Assembly (NCBI GenBank): GCA_011171075.1
Contig: DUFD01000002.1
Coordinates: 1-64,000, forward strand
DNA from: Dehalococcoidia bacterium
GTDB lineage: Bacteria; Chloroflexota; Dehalococcoidia; Dehalococcoidales; Fen-1064
Direction of reading: 5' to 3'
Length of the DNA stretch: 64,000 nucleotides
In this document: in pieces, positions 1 through 8,800 of the stretch
Layout of the letters: each line of letters starts with the position of its first letter
Position numbering within the stretch: the stretch's first letter is position 1
The notes under the pieces: model-generated
Told to the model about the DNA's origin: nothing
Databases searched by the model: none
The model's input: only the letters and a program-made list of their open reading frames with translations
Program-made: the position numbers and the translations under genes

Positions 1-3000
1 AACGACCAGCGAAACTGGCGGCTATACCATTATCGGTCTGCCATACGGTGACTACAATATATTCGCTGGCGGTGGGGCGAACCCGCAATATGTTAGTGAG
101 TGGTACAACAACCAGTCCACACGTGAAACGGCCGACACCGTATCGGTAACGGCCGAAGCTGCCGATGTCACTGGCATAGATTTTGTTCTGGCAATTGGTG
201 GTAGTATCACGGGTGTTGTCACTCCGAATGGCGGCGACTCGTGGCTCAATGACGTCAGAGTTCTCGTCTTTAACGCTACCACCAAGGGAAAGGTTGCTGA
301 AGCCGGTACGCTTCAGGACGGCATGACCTACCTTGTCCAGGGTATCCCGGCAGGTAGCTACATCGTTATGGCCAAGGCGCAGGAGCGTGCCCGTGTCTAC
401 TGGAACAATACCATAGATATAAACGCTGCTACGTCGGTACAGGTAACCGCTCCCGGCGTTACGGCCAACATCAACTTCAGTCTTCCGGAAGGTGGTCGTT
501 TCAACGGTCGGGTGATGATGCCCGGCAGTCCCGAACCTGTGCAGCTCTCTGGGGCCAAGGTTACCGCCTACATGCTGAATGACCTTACCACTTCAGACGA
601 GGAATTTGATGACCTCATTTTCAGTATATACACGAACGATATGGGTGAATACGAACTGGATGGCCTCCCCTTCGGTGATTACAAGATAAAAGCCCAGGGG
701 GGCGAAGGCCAGACAGTCATCCCAAGATACTGGAGCGAGTACGGCGGTGCCAGTACCTGGGAAGAGGCCGGAGTCAAGCACCTCGATAACCGCTGGGGTG
801 AGTGGATAGAATTCTGGCTCGACCCGGCCGCACTGGCAACTGGCTCCGTTTTCCAGGGTGACGGCGTCACCCCGATTGAGGGTGCTAACGTCTTCGCCAT
901 GGAGGAAATGTTCTACGGTGAAGGTAGCGACTGGCAGCACTTGTCAGCGACGCAGACAGAAGCCGACGGCAGTTTTGAGCTGTTCGTGCCGGCTGACCGT
1001 AACTTCGTGGTCGGCGCTGAGGCCGAAGGCAGAGTACGCATGTTCTTCCAGGGCACCTTTGATCCCTCTGAAGCTGTTCGGTTCCACCTCATGGTAGGTG
1101 AAGAGGTTGGAGGTGTGAACTTCAGCCTTGAGCCTGCCGGTACTATCTCCGGAACCATATACGATGCGGCTACTGGCCAGCCGCTGGCGGACTGCATGGC
1201 CATGGCTACGAACCCGACAACCGGTGTCAATTTTAAGGCATCAACTGATGCAAGTGGCACCTATACAATAGACAACCTGCCTTTCGGCGAGTACATCGTA
1301 ATGGCTATGGGTATGCCGGATGACCCGGATACCCAGAACTACGCGATGGAATGGTGGCAGGAGACGAACAACTGGGATGCGGCGACTCCGGTGGTCGTGA
1401 ATACAGCCACGTCTGATGTCACCGGTATTAATTTCACACTCGAGCCAGGCGGTGCCATTGAGGGCATGGTCAGGCACGAGCATGGCTGGGACATGGACGG
1501 TGCCCTGGTGACGCTATATCTTCTCGACGGTACACCAATAGCTCGGACCCGAAGTCGGGGTTGGGAAGGCTACCGCTTCAACGGCGTGCCTTCCGGGTCC
1601 TACAAGATAAGCGCCTGGTATATCGAGCCGCAGGGTAACAGTAACACCCAGCATGTCTTCTACAATGGTCAGGGCTCTTTTGAGACGGCCGATGTGATAG
1701 AGGTGACTGCCCCAAATACGGTCTCCGGCATCGACTTCTCACTACCCCAGGCCAACGGTCAGATAAGCGGACTTATAATTTACAGCGGTGAATTACAGCC
1801 CAGCGACTACCAGCAGGTGGTGGTTGTGGCACGGCCTTATGACTTCTATGCTTCCGACGAAATGTCGTACACAAAGATACTGGCTGATGTCGGCTCTTAC
1901 ATGCTGGAGCGTATTGCCGACGGTACCTACATAGTGATGGCTTTCCTGGATGTGGATGGCAACTCCCGTCCTGATGCCGGCGAGCCCTACGGTTTCTACG
2001 GTGACCCGAACACGGTCACCCTGCAATCTACTCCTGAGAACCAGTGGCCTCAGGTACCTGGAGTGACCATAATCATTACCGACGAGGCCAAAGGTATCAT
2101 CGTAGGTGAAGCCTTCCTCGAAGATAGTGAGGACAACAGCGGCATCACAGTCAGCGCCGGAAGCTACCAGACGACCACTGACGCAGACGGCTCATACATC
2201 CTGAACGTGGCACCCGGTACCTACACGGTAACCATATCCAAGGGTAATTACCTGGCCGCTGTCTCAGCGGAGGTATACGTGGTCGACGTCCTCAGTGGCG
2301 AACCGACCGAGATGCCGGCCGCAGTGCTGCTTAAAGGTGACTATAATGGTGATGGGATTATTAACATCGCTGACCTCATAGCCGTAGCAGAAAACCTCGG
2401 CACGACCGGACCTGCTGGTGACTTGAACAGTGATGGTTCTGTGGATGCTTTGGACCTAGTCCCGATTGGCAGGAACTTCGGCGAGACCAGCAGCCTCTGG
2501 CTGGAAGAAGGGTCTACTCCCTCAGTACTGCCTCAGGGTAATGGTCTTGCCTCGGTTACTATAGACCCTGCTGCGGAGACATTTGCCCCGGGTGAGACGA
2601 CAGGCATCGATGTTAACGTTAAGGATGCCCTGAACATCTTTGCTGCCGAGTTTCACCTGAGCTTTGACCCTGCTCTGGTCGAGGTGCAGGATGCTGACGC
2701 GTCGCTCGGTGGCGCTCAGATTGCTCCTTCAGACGAGCTCTTCCCGTTCGTACCTGGGGCATACCACAGTGATGCTGGGACAGCCCTCTACTACTACAGC
2801 TACTCGGCTTCCGGCGGAGGTTATTTCATTGCCAGTTGTGAGGCGGATAATACCCTCGGTACGATAGACTATACCATCGTTTTACTGGCCCCCGAGAACA
2901 AGGATAATACTAACCCTGTCTCGGCTGGCTCCAGTGGGGCAGACCTGGCAACAATTACCTTCCTCGGAGTTGACGAGGGCAATGCCGACATCGCTTTCAG

Positions 3001-5467
3001 CGGCACGCCCAAGCTGGCGGACGGCCTGGGTGATCTCATAACCGTGGATACCCTGACCGGCGCCACACTTACTGTACAGACACCCCCGCCGGAGATTTCT
3101 GACATCGTGATTAGCAATGTTGGTGACAAGAGCTTCACGGTGTCGTGGGTGACTAACGTTGACACCACTGGACAGATAAACTACGGCACCTCTGTCGATA
3201 GTCTGACGAGCGCGGCCTATGACGACCGTGGTGAGACGACGGAGGATGATACGCACCATGTCACCATCAGTGGTCTGGCAGCAGGTACTACCTACTACTT
3301 CGAAGTTGTCTCCGGTGTAACTACAGATGACAATGGCGGGTCGAAATATAACGTGACCACGGGGCCCAGTCTTTCATTCACCATGCCGGAGATGATAAGC
3401 GGCAAGGTGTACAAGATGGATGGTACCACGCCGGCTGAGGGCACCATCGTTTACGCCCAGATTGGTACTTCTCAGGTGCTCTCCGGTCTGGTGGACAGCA
3501 GCGGTACCTGGGGTTTGAATATTGCCCCGATAAGGACAGCCGACTTCCAGAACTACTACACACACGCGGACGCAGATGAGATGACGATTGATGCTCAGGG
3601 TGGCGGTGACGGCTCCGGCTCGCAGACGGTGACCATTGCTGATGCCAAAGCAGGCACGCCGGAGATAACCCTGATACCCAACTACGCCCCTACTGTTGAG
3701 AACGTTACAGCATCGCAGGATGCCGGCACCGGTACTATCAGCATTGAGTACGATGTCTATGACCAGGACGAGGACGACACCAGTGTTGAGGTGAGCTTCG
3801 CCTACTGGAATGGCTCGGCTTATGCTACCTGTACCACGGTCACCGGTAGCGGTACCAAGACGGTGTCCACCACAGCAACTCACTACACCGCTACCTGGGA
3901 TGCCAAGACGGACTTCAATGGCAAGTACATGACTACTGCCAAGATAAAGGTCCTTGCCAACGACGGTAATGTCCAGGGCATTGGAAATGGTATAAGTGCT
4001 GACTTCACACTGGACACCAAGGGCCCAATCGATGTTGCCTGCAGCTCTCCGGCGACCGGGGCGACCGATGTGTCCGTCAGTCCGACCCTGACAGCAGGCA
4101 CGGCCTCTGACCAGAGCGCGCCTATATCCTATAAATTCGTGGTCGCCAGAGATGCGGCCTTCGAGACAGGGGTCCAGGAGAGCAGCTGGTTAGACACCAA
4201 TACCTGGGTTCCCTCACCTCGCCTGCAGGCACCGGAGGTAACCTATTATTGGAAAGTGAAGGCGAAGGACAGCTTTGGAAATATAAGCGAGAGTACTGCC
4301 TTCACACTCACCACGCTGGCAGTAATACCAGTCGACGCCACACTGGTGGACGGCTGGAACATCATCGGCCTGGCGGTGGAGCCAAGTGAGACGTATACTG
4401 CCTCGACCATGGCTGCGGAGATAAACGAACAGGGTGGAAATGTCACCCAGGTGTTCTACTGGAACGCGGCTGCTGGCAGCTGGGACTTCTACCTGGTGGA
4501 AATCCAGTACGGCACCGATTTTGAGTTAGAGGTCGGTAATGGCTACCTGCTCCAGAGCACAACGGCCAGCACCTGGACCTACTGGGGTGTGCCGATGTCG
4601 GCGGACTACTCAGCCACGGTCGACCCGCAGGTAACTAACGTAGCCGACAAATCATTCACCGTATCCTGGATAAGCCAGAGTGCCGAACAGGGTCTGGTGA
4701 ACTATGGCACCAGTCCTGACAGCCTGACAAACGTGGCCTATGACGACCGCGGACAGTCAACCTCTGATGACACCCACCACGTCAGCATCAGTGGCCTGAC
4801 TGCCGAAACAACCTACTACTATGAGGTCGTCTCCGGTGGCACTACCTATAACAACGGCGGTTCTCCCTACCAGATAACCACCGGGCCCAGCCTGTCGTTC
4901 ACCATGCCGGAGATGATAAACGGCACGACAAACAAGACCGGTGGCACCACGGCAGCCGAAGGCGCCATTGTCTATGCCCAGATTGGTACCTCTCAGGTTC
5001 TTTCCAGTCTGGTAGACAGCAGTGGCACCTGGGGCCTGAATATCGCCCCGATAAGGACGGCCGACTTCCAGAGCTACTACACACATGCTGACACAGACGA
5101 GATAAGTGTCGAGGCGCAGGGCGCCGGTGACGGCTCCGATTCGCAGACGGTGACTATCTCTACTGCGAAATCTGGGGCACCTGCGATGGAGGTATCCATC
5201 GCCGCCCAGCTAGACTTCGTTGACGGCTGGAATCTGGTTGCCCTGCCGGTGGAACCCGCCACCAGCTACACTGCCAGTACTGCCGCTGCGCAGATAAATG
5301 ACCAGGGTGGCAATATTACCCAGGTGTTCTGGTGGAATGCAGCCGCCGGTGGCTGGGACTTCTACCTGGTTGAAATCCAGTACGGCACCGACTTCGACAT
5401 CGAGCTTGGAGAAGGCTACCTGTTCCAGAGTAGTACGGCCAGCACCTGGAGTATCCCGGGCTCTTAA
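1..5467 (+). CDS. Large modular secreted/surface protein, 5'-truncated by window edge: tandem carboxypeptidase-regulatory/Cna-B-like repeats, dockerin type I, cohesin, two FN3-like 195-aa modules, two C-terminal DGWN..YLFQS repeats
   Basis: Frame 2 is open from base 2 to the listed ORF start at 323 (TTSETGGYTIIGLPYGDYNIFAGG...), so the gene begins upstream. Repeated G-x-Y-x-I-x-x-L-P-x-G-x-Y-x-V motifs; GDYNGDGIINIADLIAVAENLG...GDLNSDGSVDALDLVPIGRNFGE dockerin; cohesin-like segment follows. Confidence 0.85.
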   Translation, partial: TTSETGGYTIIGLPYGDYNIFAGGGANPQYVSEWYNNQSTRETADTVSVTAEAADVTGIDFVLAIGGSITGVVTPNGGDSWLNDVRVLVFNATTKGKVAEAGTLQDGMTYLVQGIPAGSYIVMAKAQERARVYWNNTIDINAATSVQVTAPGVTANINFSLPEGGRFNGRVMMPGSPEPVQLSGAKVTAYMLNDLTTSDEEFDDLIFSIYTNDMGEYELDGLPFGDYKIKAQGGEGQTVIPRYWSEYGGASTWEEAGVKHLDNRWGEWIEFWLDPAALATGSVFQGDGVTPIEGANVFAMEEMFYGEGSDWQHLSATQTEADGSFELFVPADRNFVVGAEAEGRVRMFFQGTFDPSEAVRFHLMVGEEVGGVNFSLEPAGTISGTIYDAATGQPLADCMAMATNPTTGVNFKASTDASGTYTIDNLPFGEYIVMAMGMPDDPDTQNYAMEWWQETNNWDAATPVVVNTATSDVTGINFTLEPGGAIEGMVRHEHGWDMDGALVTLYLLDGTPIARTRSRGWEGYRFNGVPSGSYKISAWYIEPQGNSNTQHVFYNGQGSFETADVIEVTAPNTVSGIDFSLPQANGQISGLIIYSGELQPSDYQQVVVVARPYDFYASDEMSYTKILADVGSYMLERIADGTYIVMAFLDVDGNSRPDAGEPYGFYGDPNTVTLQSTPENQWPQVPGVTIIITDEAKGIIVGEAFLEDSEDNSGITVSAGSYQTTTDADGSYILNVAPGTYTVTISKGNYLAAVSAEVYVVDVLSGEPTEMPAAVLLKGDYNGDGIINIADLIAVAENLGTTGPAGDLNSDGSVDALDLVPIGRNFGETSSLWLEEGSTPSVLPQGNGLASVTIDPAAETFAPGETTGIDVNVKDALNIFAAEFHLSFDPALVEVQDADASLGGAQIAPSDELFPFVPGAYHSDAGTALYYYSYSASGGGYFIASCEADNTLGTIDYTIVLLAPENKDNTNPVSAGSSGADLATITFLGVDEGNADIAFSGTPKLADGLGDLITVDTLTGATLTVQTPPPEISDIVISNVGDKSFTVSWVTNVDTTGQINYGTSVDSLTSAAYDDRGETTEDDTHHVTISGLAAGTTYYFEVVSGVTTDDNGGSKYNVTTGPSLSFTMPEMISGKVYKMDGTTPAEGTIVYAQIGTSQVLSGLVDSSGTWGLNIAPIRTADFQNYYTHADADEMTIDAQGGGDGSGSQTVTIADAKAGTPEITLIPNYAPTVENVTASQDAGTGTISIEYDVYDQDEDDTSVEVSFAYWNGSAYATCTTVTGSGTKTVSTTATHYTATWDAKTDFNGKYMTTAKIKVLANDGNVQGIGNGISADFTLDTKGPIDVACSSPATGATDVSVSPTLTAGTASDQSAPISYKFVVARDAAFETGVQESSWLDTNTWVPSPRLQAPEVTYYWKVKAKDSFGNISESTAFTLTTLAVIPVDATLVDGWNIIGLAVEPSETYTASTMAAEINEQGGNVTQVFYWNAAAGSWDFYLVEIQYGTDFELEVGNGYLLQSTTASTWTYWGVPMSADYSATVDPQVTNVADKSFTVSWISQSAEQGLVNYGTSPDSLTNVAYDDRGQSTSDDTHHVSISGLTAETTYYYEVVSGGTTYNNGGSPYQITTGPSLSFTMPEMINGTTNKTGGTTAAEGAIVYAQIGTSQVLSSLVDSSGTWGLNIAPIRTADFQSYYTHADTDEISVEAQGAGDGSDSQTVTISTAKSGAPAMEVSIAAQLDFVDGWNLVALPVEPATSYTASTAAAQINDQGGNITQVFWWNAAAGGWDFYLVEIQYGTDFDIELGEGYLFQSSTASTWSIPGS
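2336..2485 (+). other. Dockerin type I domain (two Ca-binding DxNxDG repeats)
   Basis: GDYNGDGIINIADLIAVAENLGTTGPAGDLNSDGSVDALDLVPIGRNFGE. Confidence 0.85.
2551..3075 (+). other. Cohesin-like domain
   Basis: ASVTIDPAAETFAPGETTGIDVNVKDALNIFAAEFHLSFDPALVEVQDAD...LATITFLGVDEGNADIAFSG, typical cohesin pattern immediately after the dockerin. Confidence 0.75.
3092..3676 (+). repeat. Surface module copy 1 (FN3-like + PEMISGxVYK domain)
   Basis: ISNVGDKSFTVSWVTN...DDRGETTEDDTHHVTISGL...FTMPEMISGKVYK...IGTSQVLSGLVDSSGTWGLNIAPIRTADFQ. Confidence 0.9.
4622..5200 (+). repeat. Surface module copy 2
   Basis: VTNVADKSFTVSWIS...DDRGQSTSDDTHHVSISGL...FTMPEMINGTTNK...IGTSQVLSSLVDSSGTWGLNIAPIRTADFQSYYTHAD. 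Confidence 0.9.
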
Positions 5468-5518
5468 GCGGGTGGTGCGGTTGAAGAGAAAGAGATGGAG
5501 CCTAGGATGACCTGGCAA

Positions 5519-5549
5519 GACAGGGGAAGGTTTAACGCCTTCCCCTGTC
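5519..5549 (+). terminator. Strong hairpin terminator after the first surface gene
   Basis: Perfect 12-bp stem GACAGGGGAAGG / CCTTCCCCTGTC, 7-nt loop, followed by CTTCTTG. Confidence 0.7.
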
Positions 5550-5864
5550 CCTTCTTGAACTCCGAACCCGTTACGTCGGCGTATCAGTATATCTACCTAG
5601 ATTATCGTTGCGGGCACTACTTATTGGGAAGTCCATCATCAAGTGTAGACAGGTACTCACGCTCTAAGGGATTTCTCTATGGAAAGCTGTGTCCACTACC
5701 TATCTTGAAATAGGTGCCGAGACGAATGTGCCACCATTATGGTGCGGGCGATAATTGGGTAGACAAGTATTGGCTGTGACGGATGTTATATAGAGCACAG
5801 AAATACATGCAGGAGACTGAGGAGACACTCAGTTTATACGCATTGTCTCGGAGGAGGTAGGACA

Positions 5865-8800
5865 ATGGTAAGTTCCACTATTGTCAAACTATGGCGTATT
5901 GCCACAACGGTCAGTCTGATAGCGGCTCTGATGCTTGCACTTCCGTCTATTCAGGCTGAAGCAGCGAGCATGGCCCATCAGGTGACCAATGTTGGTGACA
6001 AAGCGTTTACCGTAACCTGGACTACCAGTACCGCAGAAACAGGTTATGTGAAATACAGCACCAACCCCGAAAGCCTGACCAACATCGCCTCTGACGACCG
6101 GGGGCAGACTACGGAAGACGATACTCACCATGTCAGTATCAGCAGTCTCACTGCCGAGACTACTTACTATTATGAGATTGTATCCGGTGGCACTACTTAC
6201 AACAATGAAGGCTCTCCATACGAGTTGACTACAGGACCCGGGCTCGGGTTCGCCATGCCGGAGATGATTAACGGCACGGTGTATAAATCAGATGGGACTA
6301 CGGTTGCGGAGGGTGCTATCCTCTATGCCCAGATTGGTACTTCCCAGATATTGTCGAGCCTGGTGAATGACCAGGGAGTCTGGGGACTGAACATTGCCCC
6401 GATAAGGAACAGTACCTATCAAAGCTATTACTCGCACTCCGACAGCAGTGAAAGCACCCTTAGTGCCGACGGCAGTGCTGACGGTACCACCAGCCAGACA
6501 CTAACCATCGCTCAGGTAAAGGCCGGAAGCCTGGAAATGACACTGGCAGTTGCCCTGGCTGCAGACTTCACCGCCGATATCGTGGTGGCTGATGTCGATG
6601 AGACCATTCAGTTCACCGATGCCACCTCCGGTGGCGTCTCTCCTTATACATATGAGTGGGACTTCGATAACGACGGCACCGTGGACAGCACCGAGGCCAG
6701 CCCTACCCATGCTTATACCTCGGCTGGCACCTACACCGTCAGTTTGACAGTGACAGATAATGAATCAGCTACGGATACAAAGACCAGGACCGATTACATC
6801 AATGTTGCCGAGACGCTGGTAGCCGGTTTCAGTGCTGATATTGTGGTAGCCGATATTGATGAGACCATTCAGTTCACCGATGCCACCACTGGTGGTACCA
6901 GTCCTTATACCTACCGGTGGGACTTTGAGAATGACGGTACCGTAGATAGCACGGAGGCCAGTCCTACCCATGCCTATTCCAGCGCCGGGACTTACACCGT
7001 TAAGCTGACGGTATTCGACTCCTTATCGCGCTCCGATTCCGAGACCAAGACAGATTACATCAATGCCGCCGAGACGCTGGTAGCAGCTTTCAGTGCCGAT
7101 ATTGTAGTGGCCGACATCGGTGAAAGTATTCAGTTTACCGATGCCACTGCTGGTGGCGTTACCCCTTATACCTATGCGTGGGACTTTGACAACGACGGGA
7201 CGGCCGATAGTACCGAGGCCAGCCCCAGCTATGCTTATTCCACGTCAGGCACCTTCACCGTTGACCTCGCTGTGACCGATGCATTATCACGCAGCGATTC
7301 CGAGACCAAGACCAACTATATCACAGTACCGGCAACGCTGGTGGCTAACTTTACAGCCGACCAGACTGAAGCCGGCGTCGGTACGACCATTCAGTTCACC
7401 AACACCAGTACCGGCGGTGTGGCCCCCTTTACCTATGCCTGGGACTTCAATAACGACGGTACTACAGACAGCACGGAGGCCAGCCCTACCCATATTTACA
7501 ACACCGACGGCTCCTATACCGTCAGCCTGACAGTGACCGATTCCCGCTCGAGTGAGGATTCCGAGACCAAGACTAATTACATCACTGCTCTGCCTGTCAG
7601 CATCACTCACCAGTTGACCAACATAGGTGATAAGGCCTTTACGGTGACCTGGTTTACCAGTGAGGCGAAAGTGGGTTATGTAAAATATGGCACCAGCGCC
7701 GGCAGTCTAACGAACATAGCCTCCGACGACCGGGGGCAGACTACAGAAGACGATACTCACCATGTCAGCATCACCGGCCTTGCAGCTAATACCACATATT
7801 ACTATATGATTGTGTGTGGCGGTGTTACCTACAACAATGAAGGGGCACCGTATGAGGTGACCACCGGTCCCAGCCTCTCCTTCACCATGCCTGAGATGAT
7901 TAGCGGCACTGTCTATAAAGAGGACGGAACCACACCCGCCGAGGGTGCCATTATCTTTGCCAGCATTGGTGATTCCCAGGTGCTGTCAACGCTGGTAGAC
8001 AGCAGCGGGCTCTGGGGATTGAATATCGCTGCAATAAGGGAGGCCGATTTCCAGAGCTACTACACGCATGCAGATGAGGATGAGATTACTATTCAGGCCC
8101 GCGGCGGTAACGACGGCACAGCCAGTCAGGCCGTGACCATTACCGAAGCTAAAGCCGGGACACTTGAGATGACGTTAATGACCTACCTTACCGCTGACTT
8201 TTCAGCTGATGAGACAGCGCCCGGAGTTGGTGACACCGTCCAGTTCAGTGACCTGACTGCCGGTGGAACCTCTCCTTACACATATGAATGGGACTTCGAC
8301 AATGACGGAACGGTCGATAGTACCGAGGCCAGCCCAAGCCACGTTTATACCTCCTCCGGCACCTATACCGTCAGCCTGACAGTCACCGACAACGAATCCG
8401 ATACGGATACCGAGACTAAGACAGATTATATTACCGTAGTTGATGTGCTGGTCAGTATTACCGTATTCCCGGCCAGCCCTGAGATCACCCTTGGTGACCA
8501 GCTGCAGTTCAAGGCGATAGGGACCTATACTGACGGCTCAAAGTCCGATATCACCACTGGTGCTGGGGTCAACTGGACCAGTTCCGTTACAGCGGTGGCC
8601 GACATTGCTGCTGGAACCGGTCTAGCCAGCACCGCCGGTAAGGCAGCAGGCACAACTGTGATAACAGCAACCCATACCGGTCGGAGTATTAGTGGCAACA
8701 CGACCCTTACGGTGCTTGCCGATAAGGTGGCCCCGGTGGTAACCCTGGCCAGTCCGACCGAAGGACTGGTGCTAAGTGACACCGCCCTAACAGTCAGTGG

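Noticed and set aside
3374-3883. 169-aa antisense ORF inside the first surface gene
   Set aside because: Complement of a domain-bearing sense ORF; no recognisable motif or start context.
5550-5864. 315-bp leader before the second surface gene, examined as a possible riboswitch
   Set aside because: No match that I could recognise to c-di-GMP, GEMM, SAM or other known cores; only small hairpins.
6556-7596. Tandem DNA repeats that might be taken for a CRISPR or satellite array
   Set aside because: They are in-frame PKD domain repeats (~252 nt, diverged), not short identical repeats with spacers.
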